Assembly (NCBI RefSeq): GCF_900635815.1
Contig: NZ_LR134173.1
Coordinates: 1,954,001-2,018,000 of the forward strand
Length of the DNA stretch: 64,000 bases
Reading direction: 5' to 3'
Source: Legionella cherrii
Lineage (GTDB): Bacteria; Pseudomonadota; Gammaproteobacteria; Legionellales; Legionellaceae
In this document: positions 10,101 to 17,845 of the stretch, piece after piece
Numbering within the stretch: position 1 is the stretch's first letter
Layout of the letters: each line of letters opens with the position of its first letter
Translations under genes and position numbers: made by a program
The notes under the pieces: model-generated
Seen by the model: the letters and a program-made list of their open reading frames with translations, nothing else
The model's database searches: none
What the model was told of the DNA's origin: nothing

Positions 10101-11803
10101 GCTATTTCTTGAGCAGCTTTTTCTGGGTGAATCTCTTGACCATCCATGTAGATAGACTGAATATTATTAATAGCCCAATTTGAAATTGATCGATCGACCC
10201 ATGCTAATTGAGCATGAAGTTTATCAATAAATATCTCGTCATTTCTAATTTCACTTTCTAATTCAACACGATTAATAGTCTGTAGCTCTTGAGCAATTTT
10301 AGAAATTGCAAACTCAAACTGTTTCATTCCATCCTGTTCATTAGTTAAAAGCGAAATAGCAAGAGGTTGGATTGAAGTAGGTAGTTTTTCTTTTAGTACA
10401 GATAGAGCTGGTTCTTTCATCGATGTAACAAGTACGCGTTTACCATTTGCCATATAATGAGCAATAATATTTGCGATAGTATGTGTCTTGCCTGTACCCG
10501 GAGGACCTTGTACAACAACTCCATTGGAATGTTCTAATTTTTGAACAATTTTTACTTGCTCTTCGTTAAAAGGAAGAGGAAAAAATAATTCTTTAACTTC
10601 CGCAGTTTCTGAGGTTGAGGAATAGCTGATAGTTGATAAGCCTCGAAAGTTAGTAAGCTTTATCTCTCGATGCTCATTTAAAGGCTCTGTGACAATTTCT
10701 TTGATAATGCTTGTTATTTCGGGGTTAGTTTCATCTTTAAATTGTTTTTTGAAATTTTCTAAGTCTTGAATATAAAGACTCTTACTACGAGGTCTGGCAA
10801 ATAAAATCCATGTATCAGTAACTTTTAATTCTTCACCGGCCTCGGGTAGTTTGCGGTCATCTTCTTTGGTTTGGTTCGGCCAATAAACGCCTTTAGAATC
10901 CAAATGTGTAACTGCCAATTGTAACTGTGGTTCATATGAAAGTCGTTCAAATGGAGATAAGTCTTGAGATTGCTGTGAAATCATATCATTGTATGCTTTC
11001 TGAAAGTCAGTTACCCCTATATTATCTATAGACATATACACATCAATTTCAAAAACTGGCTCGACAGATCGCCTTGGACGAATTTCTATGGCCATATCTT
11101 TTTGATTTAATGAAATTTCAGCCGACTGAGTAATGAGAGGATATCTAATATTGAATTCTGTTCTTTTCCATATACCAAGTCCAATTCCCCATACTAATTC
11201 AATTTGTGTATCGGTAATTGCTCCTTCAAGTTGTTGTTTCAGTGTAAAAAGCTCAGAATATAATTTGATTGTAAGTCTACGTTTTTTTTCTTCGGTTGAC
11301 CAAATAGTCCATTGATTTTTAATGTAATTTTGAAAGAGAGTTTCTATAGTATCGCGATCTTCATATTCAGATAAAAGAATTATATTCTGTTGTTTTTGTG
11401 AATTCTCAGTACCAGGATCGATAGAGTCATAAATTTTATCTGACTCAACAGCTTTTTTTAACTGAGGTTCTGTTTCAGCTTTATTTGATATATCTAACCA
11501 TACGATTAATCGATCATCTTCCGGTATTGGTGGTGATGTTTCGATTAATCTTTCAATTCGTAACCATACTTCATCTTGCTCGTCTTCACTCGTGTCGAAA
11601 TGCACTCCTGGTAAAGCAATTAATTCATGCTCAAAACGTTGAAATATTCCATGCTTACTGACATCTTTGATTGGGTTAAGTTTTAAACGAGCAGATTGCT
11701 GAGCAAATTCAATAAGAGATAAAAAGCGTTCCTGTTCTATAGTTCTAGGAGTAGTTACTTGTTGAATAGACTCATCGACATCCGCATTGGAGTAATTTTG
11801 CAT
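7193..11803 (-). CDS. Giant SF1 helicase with C-terminal Vsr/DUF559-like nuclease (Hhe-like defence)
   Basis: This protein of about 1,536 residues starts with a long N-terminal region resembling DUF4011. An SF1 helicase follows, split by a long coiled region of about 650 residues. Walker A GPPGTGKTHT is near 430, Walker B VIIDEASQSD near 1118, and the motif VI-like RFNVAASRARDRMYL precedes the tail. The last 100 residues hold a PD-(D/E)xK/Vsr-type nuclease: YRLDMVVEG, then LAIECDGDRYH. The DUF4011-helicase-Vsr architecture matches the single-gene Hhe antiphage system as I recall it. The ATG is chosen for a GAGG site 6 bases upstream; a TTG four codons earlier also opens the frame. It stands alone between AlpA and AbiF. 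The DUF4011 assignment is the least certain part. Confidence 0.75.
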   Translation of the reverse strand: MQNYSNADVDESIQQVTTPRTIEQERFLSLIEFAQQSARLKLNPIKDVSKHGIFQRFEHELIALPGVHFDTSEDEQDEVWLRIERLIETSPPIPEDDRLIVWLDISNKAETEPQLKKAVESDKIYDSIDPGTENSQKQQNIILLSEYEDRDTIETLFQNYIKNQWTIWSTEEKKRRLTIKLYSELFTLKQQLEGAITDTQIELVWGIGLGIWKRTEFNIRYPLITQSAEISLNQKDMAIEIRPRRSVEPVFEIDVYMSIDNIGVTDFQKAYNDMISQQSQDLSPFERLSYEPQLQLAVTHLDSKGVYWPNQTKEDDRKLPEAGEELKVTDTWILFARPRSKSLYIQDLENFKKQFKDETNPEITSIIKEIVTEPLNEHREIKLTNFRGLSTISYSSTSETAEVKELFFPLPFNEEQVKIVQKLEHSNGVVVQGPPGTGKTHTIANIIAHYMANGKRVLVTSMKEPALSVLKEKLPTSIQPLAISLLTNEQDGMKQFEFAISKIAQELQTINRVELESEIRNDEIFIDKLHAQLAWVDRSISNWAINNIQSIYMDGQEIHPEKAAQEIAEADGEFNWLDDLITIADENKPSFDNTDIVHLREARRKLQTDLIYLNKSLPKLEQIPKLSTILNLHTKLLKNKTLKEEVLSDNSLQFVDISSDISVIESVLQCIYELQNLRKQIDAANKSWVKSLALSLKSTDTAQIIDIIEKISADVNELHIEKSSFLEKPLSIPKDLQLTEDVIQGIANKSQDKQPFGISGILTKRSLIKKIDEIFILNKPAKTKEEWLYIYRYVLFCNRTNELILRWNSVVTGMSIFTLVNEEQDNSLKLIKEDLDIYLAIKKSKELESEILEQSASLLQNNLYDDLFENDHRLLELVDFFEKNINYYHSSKAWSDRENILNSTFDFNGPISDAIRTFLSETLGDPSLNDIELQNQWTSLIEELRRIQNLKPAFDDVQSITDLISQSGATQWARKLQENPLEGTIDHLLPDDWQQAWRLRRLANYFHSINHFDEFKKLTSQRHEIERELAKTYQDTVAKRTWLKLSKNATPDIRAALQAFQSAISKIGKGTGKRAIRYRRDAKNAAALTNKAIPCWIMPHYRISESLPPELGCFDLVIIDEASQSDLSALPAILRANKLLVVGDDKQVSPDGVGLEEEKINNLMVQYLTNQVEIYRQAMSPERSIYDLCKVVFADSQVMLREHFRCVTPIIEYSKREFYNHELKPLRLPTKSERLDPPLVDIIIEDGFRNNKENIAEAKFIVDEIDRICDDPNMANRTIGVVSLLGNEQARKIWELIQQKISPDKITNHQITCGDALTFQGKERNIMFLSMVATRENVKADTRDSYAQRFNVAASRARDRMYLVRSVELQDLSTVDRLRRGLIEHFNSPFAQDEIKVKNLRELCESGFEIEIYDLLVERGYRVIPQVKVGNYRLDMVVEGHNDTRLAIECDGDRYHDASKWEDDMNRQRILERAGWKFWRCFASTFVLNKKSIMQDLIRSLTELGIEPIGSDGVINSIHCEQRRIKALAQMETLEE

Positions 11804-12044
11804 TAATGACCTCAAACCTTTAGCTCGTTTGTTTTATCTTGGATGTTGATTACACAACATCAAACCCATAGAAATTCTTGTCTCACAATTCCATATCTGT
11901 ATTTTTAGGAGTTAAGAGTGTTTTGATCTAAATTTGATCGAGTGCGCAATATTACATCAATGATGCATTTAATTCCATCTATACGAAATGCATAAGTTGC
12001 TCATTTGGATTTAAAATTATCCTTTGTGTGAAAAAAATTATTCA

Positions 12045-12980
12045 TTAATTCCACAGAAGATGATTTTGCCAATTATTTGGTATCCCCATTGAGCTTGCAC
12101 TCCATTTATATTTCGCCAATATTGGAAGAATTAGCTCTTCATAGGATTTTGCCCACTGTTGAGTTTTATCAGAATGGTTCAATAAGTATTTAAGGATAAG
12201 TAGAATAAAAAAGGAACGATCACTTCTTGGGGTTATGGGTGGAAGCCATGCTTGATCAAGTCCATCCAATTTTGGCCTAATTGCAAGTTCTTTATTCCAA
12301 AGTCTACCGTGGTGTGCGCATATATTTCGGACGTAAGTTAGAAAATGCAGGAAATTAGCCAATGTTTTGGGATGCAAATTATATTGGGTTTCAGCAATTA
12401 CTCGTTTATCTTCATTTTTTAAGCCTTTATATAAAAATGAAAGTGAACCGAAAGACGTAACTTCGGTTGCCATCCAAACGGGAAGGGTAGGGAAGCCTTC
12501 ATATTTATCCATAAAATGTTCTATAAAGGGTTCTTTGGAGCGAATGATTTCGTTTTGTATCTGTAAAAGCCAAGTTTTATGTTCAAACTTGTTATGAAAA
12601 TTTTCGCTTTTCTCTAGAGCAAATGCACCATAATGATGGGCCAGATGGTAGGTGATATGTGTTCTTATCGATATTTCGATGCGTTCTAAGGCATCCATAA
12701 TATGGAGCCTTAACTTCCTATCAAACTCGTATAGCTCGATGATGTTTTCAAAGAAAATATTATCTTGAAACTGATTAAGGAGGTTTCCTTGTTTATCTCT
12801 TTTTTTGAAAGGTATCCAATACGCACTCAAACGGTAGTAACTAATATTGGATAAAGTAATTAAGGCTTCTTCTTCATTATTGACGATTAGTCCACGATCT
12901 TTTAATTGTTCCAGTTGTTCCTGAAAACTAAGGGCGGGCTTGAGGTATTTTATTTTTGTTTTTGTGGTCATAGCGCACAT
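12045..12980 (-). CDS. AbiF/AbiD-family abortive infection protein (HEPN-like)
   Basis: This 311-residue member of the Abi_2 family contains the typical NISYYRLSAYWIPFKK block, an EFDRKLRLHIMDALERIEIS helix and the C-terminal YVRNICAHHGRLWNKEL. The R-x4-H pattern there is the catalytic signature of HEPN ribonucleases. Such proteins are expected to halt phage growth by cutting RNA. The first ATG (12980) touches the T-run of an upstream hairpin and has no ribosome site. A second ATG three codons on (12971) gives MTTKTK and may be the real start. It follows int on the same strand with a structured element between them. No protein antitoxin gene is adjacent, so an RNA partner is possible. Confidence 0.82.
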   Translation of the reverse strand: MCAMTTKTKIKYLKPALSFQEQLEQLKDRGLIVNNEEEALITLSNISYYRLSAYWIPFKKRDKQGNLLNQFQDNIFFENIIELYEFDRKLRLHIMDALERIEISIRTHITYHLAHHYGAFALEKSENFHNKFEHKTWLLQIQNEIIRSKEPFIEHFMDKYEGFPTLPVWMATEVTSFGSLSFLYKGLKNEDKRVIAETQYNLHPKTLANFLHFLTYVRNICAHHGRLWNKELAIRPKLDGLDQAWLPPITPRSDRSFFILLILKYLLNHSDKTQQWAKSYEELILPILAKYKWSASSMGIPNNWQNHLLWN

Positions 12981-13034
12981 ATAAAAAAACCGCCAAGGTT
13001 ACGCAAGAGCCGAAACTCTCTAGGCGTGGCGGTT
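12981..13034 (-). ncRNA. Compact structured RNA / intrinsic terminator between int and abiF
   Basis: On the minus strand an 8 bp outer stem (AACCGCCA/TGGCGGTT, 13034-13027 with 12995-12988) encloses smaller ACGC/GCGT and AGAG/CTCT helices. It is followed at once by a run of seven T, and then the abiF start codon. The T-run makes it an intrinsic terminator for int. The multi-helix shape and its place directly before a HEPN toxin gene also fit a small RNA partner of AbiF. The sequence alone does not decide. Confidence 0.55.
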
Positions 13035-13041
13035 ATGTTAT

Positions 13042-14271
13042 CTAAATTATACATTCTTGATCACGTTTTTGTAAAGCGACTGTGACTTCAGAATTATATC
13101 CAATGCATTCTTGAATGCATATAGCCCATTTCTCCAGAGCCTCTTTTCTCTGGGGGAGCATTTCATTCTTGTTATAGGTTGCCATAATTTTAGGCATCTT
13201 ATGTCCTAAACATTTTTCAATTACAACAGGGTCTACATGTAAAGACTCACCCAATTGTGTGGCAAAAGTACGGCGTAGATCATGAGCAGTCCACTCAGGT
13301 ATCCCTATTCGCGTTTGGATTCTTCTGATTGCTCTAGGAAGAGCATGTTTATCAAGAGGTTGATTCTCGATCAAACCAGGTAAGACAAATAATGAGGTGG
13401 TCACGCTTTTCAATTCTTCAAATATTGATTTAGTTAAATTGGTTAAATGAATTTTAACTGTTACTGCACCTTTGGTATGTTCGGGAGGGATTGTCCATAG
13501 TGAATTGTCAAAATCAATATTTTTCCACTCTGCTAGTCGAATTTCAGCGGATCTAACTCCAGTAAGGATTATTATTTTGATCGCATTTTTTGTTTGCAAA
13601 GACATATGGCATAAATCGCTGTTCAAAAAATGCCAAATCTTGTTAATTTCATCTAGGGTGAGATAACGTTCTCGAGGTTTTTCAGGCCCACCGATATCAC
13701 GTGCACGTATATGGGTAGCAGGGTTTTGTTGCATTCTACCTCTGCTCACAGCGTAATTAAATAACTGTTTTAATGTACTCAAGATCCGATTGGCAAGAAT
13801 AGGAGCCCCACGTTTAACGATAATATCCAAAGCCATTGAAATGTCTAATGGTTGTATTTTTTCCAATTCTAAATCGCCAAGAAGGGGAATGATATCGGCC
13901 TCAATTTGATATTTAATTTGGAGTGGCTGCTTACGGTTTTTTTCAACATAATTCTCATACCATGACGTTACAAGCTTTGCGACGGTATACTTTTCTCTAT
14001 TTAGTTCCTGCTCAATAAGTAGTTTGGGATTAGTTCCAGTTCGGCGTATTTCTCTTAACTCACCAAAGCGCTTTCTGGCTTCAGCGAGTCCCATATTAGG
14101 ATAATGGCCGAAGATAATATAATCTTTCTTATTATTGATCTTATAGCGATAGATCCAGCTTTTTGTTCCGGCTGGATAAATTAAAATACCAAACCCTCCA
14201 CCTTCAAATTTTTCCACTCTTTTCTCTTGAGGTTTTATCCTCTTAATAAAGGTGTCTGTAAAGTTAATCAT
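13042..14271 (-). CDS. int: P4-type tyrosine site-specific integrase
   Basis: This 409-residue integrase has an N-terminal arm-binding domain of the DUF4102 type (GGGFGILIYPAGTKSWIYRY and FGHYPNMGLAEARK), a core-binding region, and a catalytic domain. The visible catalytic residues are Arg in TGVRSAEIR (about 239), His-x-x-Arg in HDLRRTFA (about 331), His in CLGHK, and Tyr in MATYNKNE (about 365). It recombines attP with the tRNA-Thr 3' end. AGGA lies 5 bases before the ATG. It reads away from attR, so its upstream region contains the TGGGTACTTT pair and the attachment site, as expected for an autoregulated integrase. Confidence 0.95.
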   Translation of the reverse strand: MINFTDTFIKRIKPQEKRVEKFEGGGFGILIYPAGTKSWIYRYKINNKKDYIIFGHYPNMGLAEARKRFGELREIRRTGTNPKLLIEQELNREKYTVAKLVTSWYENYVEKNRKQPLQIKYQIEADIIPLLGDLELEKIQPLDISMALDIIVKRGAPILANRILSTLKQLFNYAVSRGRMQQNPATHIRARDIGGPEKPRERYLTLDEINKIWHFLNSDLCHMSLQTKNAIKIIILTGVRSAEIRLAEWKNIDFDNSLWTIPPEHTKGAVTVKIHLTNLTKSIFEELKSVTTSLFVLPGLIENQPLDKHALPRAIRRIQTRIGIPEWTAHDLRRTFATQLGESLHVDPVVIEKCLGHKMPKIMATYNKNEMLPQRKEALEKWAICIQECIGYNSEVTVALQKRDQECII

Positions 14272-14294
14272 GAATAGTCCTAATTAATATTCAA

Positions 14295-14316
14295 TGGGTA
14301 CTTTAGTGGGTACTTT
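14295..14316 (+). repeat. Paired TGGGTACTTT motif, right end (putative integrase arm sites)
   Basis: TGGGTACTTT at 14295 and 14307 has the same 12-base spacing as the left-end pair at 454/466. It lies directly upstream of int, between int and attR, where it could also serve integrase autoregulation. Confidence 0.55.
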
Positions 14317-14444
14317 TTACTGTTCTTACATGAAAATAATGATAACTCTTTGATACTGATAATAACGATAAAGTTATTAGCTGGCAAGGATTTATGGGGT
14401 GTTTTGAGTTTTTTTAATACTGGTTGATATCAATAAAAAATTGT

Positions 14445-14504
14445 TTCGTAATCAAAAGGTCGGGAGTTCGATTCTTCCCAGCGGCATTGTAAAATCAATA
14501 AGTT
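14445..14504 (+). repeat. attR: diverged copy of the tRNA-Thr 3' half
   Basis: This is the right copy of the 60-base attachment repeat. It carries the anticodon loop, T arm (GGGAG/CTTCC) and acceptor end of a tRNA-Thr but no 5' half. Its T stem differs from that of the intact tRNA by paired changes. One of the two 3' halves must have been brought in by the element. Confidence 0.85.
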
Positions 14505-14535
14505 ACAAGAATTTCTCTAAATAATCCTCATTGTA

Positions 14536-14688
14536 AGCAAGCGTAGGTCGGGCGCTTCGCCCGGCACTTCACTTTTCTTCATCGCATCCTCAAATCAAAA
14601 TGGTTAGATAAACTCTCCTAACGTATTCTATAGTCAAAACAACATGAGTTAATGAAATGTCGGGCGAAGCGCCCGACCTACGCTTGCT
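14536..14688. repeat. Inverted pair of REP-like palindromes behind the ankyrin gene
   Basis: AGCAAGCGTAGGTCGGGCG with its self-complementary CGGGCGCTTCGCCCG core at 14536-14569 recurs inverted at 14658-14688. The pair flanks about 90 bases and lies just past the stop of the ankyrin gene, so it probably acts as a terminator. A third, diverged copy is at 16826-16855, so this is a dispersed family. Otherwise 14505-14713 is empty. Confidence 0.7.
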
Positions 14689-14713
14689 GTTTTGCTGCCT
14701 AGTTACAAAGTAT

Positions 14714-16588
14714 TTACATTGTTCCATAAGTTAATCTGGATTGGGGAAAATGTTGTAACGGTGTACTTTCATTTACAGTAATAACAATTTCCCTACGTGA
14801 AAAAATTGAATATGCTGATAATTTTTCATTATTTGTTACGTCTCGTCGTATTACCTTTAATGCCTCAATACAACGCGTAAATATATTAATGGTATCATCC
14901 AGGTACTGATCCTGTTTTAACAAGCCAATATCTTGCAATAATTGCACGTGAACTTCATGATGAATTGAGGCGTGAACCCCTTGCATATCAGCCAGCTTAT
15001 TCGAAATGAGCTCCAATCTTTGAATAAAGCGTTGATATTCAAGATTTGAAATCTTTTTTTCTATATTCCAAAAATTAGCAGAGCATGCAGATATCCCGAC
15101 TACAGGAATAAGAAGAAGCCAAGGTGTCAATATTACAAGAGCCCCGTATAAGTCAACCTGCTCTCTATAATATCCTCTTGTTTCATAGTCAAGCACTTCT
15201 TTATGAGATTCCAAATATTGGTAGGCATCAACAGCACGATAAATAAAATATAATATAATGACTAGTGAACAACAAATAGATCCACCTGACATACTGATTG
15301 TTGCCGCCCTAAAACATGGATCAGCTTGTGGAGTGCGTCTTTGTAAGTCAGCTAAATAATCTTCCATCTGCTTAATCAAGCAATTCAAAACAATCCTATC
15401 ATTATTTGAATGTTGGTAGTGATAAGTGATTGCAGATGAAGGAAAGGCTTTCGAAATATTGCTCCTTGCTACAGTATTCAGATTTCTGTCTGATTTTAAA
15501 TGATCTTTGAACGCTCGCGGCATCTCCACTAATATGGAGTCAGGGATGACTTCTTGTCCTATCATTAAGACAAAGTCTTCGTCATTTTTATCACCACGAT
15601 CTTCAACTATTTCTTTACCTTTTTCTGATTCAAGAGATCTTTGATCTGACTCGATAAAAGCATATCCCCTAGCTTCATATGATAATATTTGATCTTTTGG
15701 TACGCTCACACTTTGCAGATATAATGCCCTTGGAGTCATTCTTGGATTACATAAATAATTGGCTTTTACTAACTCGAACAAGCTAAGAGTTCCGCTATAT
15801 CGTATATAAATACTTTTTTCCATGGCATCATATTTGTCTTTTTGTTCTTCGAATAACTGAGCATAAGCACGTAAAAATTGTGCCCTCTCTCTGCTTTTAA
15901 GACGAAGCAAAATATGTTCTTGATCGGTGATAGGAAGTTGGCAATGCAACATAAATGGTGTGATATTTTCATTATTGAAAAGATGTAGGTCTGCTCCATT
16001 TTCAAATAGTATTGCTATGATCTGAACGTAATTTTTTATTGACTCCTCATCTATTGGTTGATCTTTCCTGCAATCCAATAGTGCCAGATAGCATTTATGC
16101 AATGCTGTATTACCATCATCATCTGCCTGATTAATAAATTCATTATCTTTATCTGAAATGACATGATGAAATAAAATATCTATGATTTTATGCTGACCAA
16201 GCGAAGCTGTTTTATGTAAAAGTGAAGATTTATATAGGTCACATGCAAAAATCAAAGTTTGTTGCTCGTCCTTTTTTGCCTGATTTAGTAGCTTAATAAA
16301 AATATCGCAAAATGAATCTTTTGCTGCATACCAAAAAACCGTTCTTAATTCATGGTCTTTTGTATAAATCACTTTATTATTTTTCATTTCATTAAATAAA
16401 AAGTTAGATAGTTCCTCATTACCAGTTGCTAAGGCAAGATGTAAAAGCGTTTTATTGTCATCATCACAAGCAAATAAAGAAGCCGGCGATCGTTCATTGA
16501 TTAACTTCACCAGGTCTATCACATCCTCGTAGTTATTTTCTTTAATAGCTTTAATTAATGCATCTACTAAATAGTGTCTCGTGTACAT
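14714..16588 (-). CDS. Ankyrin-repeat protein with two membrane segments (candidate Dot/Icm effector)
   Basis: This 624-residue protein has four or five ankyrin-type repeats in residues 20-215 (for example NKTLLHLALATGNEEL, SSLLHKTASLGQHKII and GNTALHKCYLALL). A charged middle region follows, then two hydrophobic segments near 434-452 and 479-503 joined by a short loop, and a helical tail. Ankyrin modules plus a hairpin-like membrane anchor are common in Legionella effectors that sit on host membranes. No enzymatic motif is visible. AGGAAG precedes the ATG by 7 bases. It is a single gene outside attR, backed by REP-like palindromes. The effector role is inference from organism and architecture. 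Confidence 0.75.
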   Translation of the reverse strand: MYTRHYLVDALIKAIKENNYEDVIDLVKLINERSPASLFACDDDNKTLLHLALATGNEELSNFLFNEMKNNKVIYTKDHELRTVFWYAAKDSFCDIFIKLLNQAKKDEQQTLIFACDLYKSSLLHKTASLGQHKIIDILFHHVISDKDNEFINQADDDGNTALHKCYLALLDCRKDQPIDEESIKNYVQIIAILFENGADLHLFNNENITPFMLHCQLPITDQEHILLRLKSRERAQFLRAYAQLFEEQKDKYDAMEKSIYIRYSGTLSLFELVKANYLCNPRMTPRALYLQSVSVPKDQILSYEARGYAFIESDQRSLESEKGKEIVEDRGDKNDEDFVLMIGQEVIPDSILVEMPRAFKDHLKSDRNLNTVARSNISKAFPSSAITYHYQHSNNDRIVLNCLIKQMEDYLADLQRRTPQADPCFRAATISMSGGSICCSLVIILYFIYRAVDAYQYLESHKEVLDYETRGYYREQVDLYGALVILTPWLLLIPVVGISACSANFWNIEKKISNLEYQRFIQRLELISNKLADMQGVHASIHHEVHVQLLQDIGLLKQDQYLDDTINIFTRCIEALKVIRRDVTNNEKLSAYSIFSRREIVITVNESTPLQHFPQSRLTYGTM

Positions 16589-16825
16589 CCATAACTTCCT
16601 TAATTGTATATAAAATTTTTAATGTCTTTCAGTTTAATCGATAGATCAGAAAGCTCATAAGAAAAACCTTAGTTAGTACTGTTAATTTCATATTATCTAG
16701 AGAGTTCAATGAAATTGAAGTATCAAAAATCAATTATAAAAGCAAACGTCCAAAGATATATAACTTCCTCAAATGAAAATTGGTTATATCCAGAGAAAGA
16801 TATTAGGTCTAGTTGGGATTTTATG

Positions 16826-16855
16826 AGCAAGCGTAGGTTGGGTTGAGACCCAACA
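16826..16855 (+). repeat. Third REP-like copy
   Basis: AGCAAGCGTAGGTTGGGTTG followed by AGACCCAACA resembles the two palindromes at 14.5 kb. Its inner dyad changes in concert (GGGTTGAGACCC in place of CGGGCGCTTCGCCCG). The remainder of 16589-16890 shows no gene. Confidence 0.6.
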
Positions 16856-16890
16856 TTAGATTTCTATCAAATCACTTTGCGAAATATTAA

Positions 16891-17041
16891 ATGAAAACAA
16901 TATGGGACTTTTTAAAATAATTGACGAGCAAAAAGCCAGAATCAATTAAAGTGCTTGCTGCTTTAAGTAAACGCCAACCAGGAGGAACCAAATATAAAAA
17001 GAGTTGAGTTGTCATGTTTAAAATTCTCGACCAATGCCCTC
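16891..17041 (+). pseudogene. Remnant of a phosphoribosyltransferase gene
   Basis: Read from the ATG at 16891 in one frame with two in-frame stops, the translation runs KTIWDFLK, stop, LTSKKPESIKVLAALSKRQP, GGTKYKKS, stop, VVMFKILDQ. This fits the stretch of hypoxanthine-type phosphoribosyltransferases after the PRPP loop: DTGKTLxxF, then KPxSIKVxxLLxKRQPGGTxYxPDYVxFEIPDQ. Nothing coherent remains upstream or downstream. It is a short decayed fragment, and the overlapping minus-strand open frame is its shadow. Confidence 0.5.
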
Positions 17042-17234
17042 GAAATCCAAGAGGCCAGGTTAATACACCCAATGATAAAAAGTTTTGTACCCTAAGATGA
17101 GTTTGATGATTGCACCGATGCAATGATTTGCTCAATCTAATCTTGTGATTTTTCAATGACCATTGATCAGTTTTTTGCTAGTGTCATTTAATAACCATGC
17201 TCCACTTGGGGACAGCAAGGTTAACTAGCAGTTG

Positions 17235-17254
17235 TAATAAAATCAATAGGTTAA
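17235..17254 (+). repeat. Third copy of the att-site tail (20 bp)
   Basis: Twenty bases here are identical to 403-422, the sequence just past the tRNA-Thr. The tRNA part itself is missing. It may be the scar of an older or tandem insertion that ended 2.7 kb beyond attR. The rest of 17042-17429 shows no gene. Confidence 0.5.
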
Positions 17255-17429
17255 TTGGGGAAAAGGATCATCCACTCTGGTTTGCTGCAAAATCACTAGC
17301 ATCTCGAAAGTGCTTCGTCCTATGAAATCAATATTGAAAAAATATACTATACTTACTACCGGATGTATCTGATCTTCGCTCTGCAATCTGTATCTTCTGA
17401 CTTAAGGATTAAGGAAAGGAGTATTATTA

Positions 17430-17675
17430 ATGAACAACCTTATTAAATCACTGTTACTTTTTTCATCCATTTGTTTCACAATCTTTACTCCAGCCATTTT
17501 GTTTGCCGATGATTGCAACGTAGACAACTGTAAAGGTGCAAAGTCTTCAGATGAAATTGACTGCCCCGGTAAAGGATGCGGTTGTTATTGCGATGAACAC
17601 GGAAATGCTCGTTGCAAATGTACTCAACCTTTGGATGAAAATAAAACTAATTCAAACACCAAAACAAACAATTAG
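17430..17675 (+). CDS. Small secreted cysteine-rich protein
   Basis: This 81-residue protein has a clear signal peptide (NNLIKSLLLFSSICFTIFTP, cleavage likely after ILFA). The mature part of about 55 residues holds eight cysteines in a CxxxxC...CPGKGCGCYC...CKC pattern, then an Asn/Thr/Lys-rich tail. The spacing suggests a disulphide-bonded or metal-binding peptide in the periplasm or outside the cell. AAGGAG precedes the ATG by about 10 bases. I do not recognise the family, and no neighbour clearly belongs with it. Confidence 0.7.
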   Translation: MNNLIKSLLLFSSICFTIFTPAILFADDCNVDNCKGAKSSDEIDCPGKGCGCYCDEHGNARCKCTQPLDENKTNSNTKTNN

Positions 17676-17845
17676 TAACCCTTATCCTGAAAATTGTTTT
17701 AATTTTGCGATCTTATTTACCTGGTTTATTAGTAGGTTAACTGGGTAATTTCTAATTTGAGGATCGCTAATTAACAGAATTTTTTATATTTTTTTGATTA
17801 CTCTCTCTAAAATTAAAATTCACTAAACTTATAAAGAAATTATTG

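Noticed and set aside
14445..14487. Second tRNA-Thr gene
   Set aside because: Only the 3' half from the anticodon loop is present; no acceptor 5' strand or D arm.
16887..17156. Minus-strand open frame of 89 codons
   Set aside because: It overlaps the phosphoribosyltransferase remnant on the plus strand, which has recognisable motifs; the minus frame shows no family features or ribosome site.
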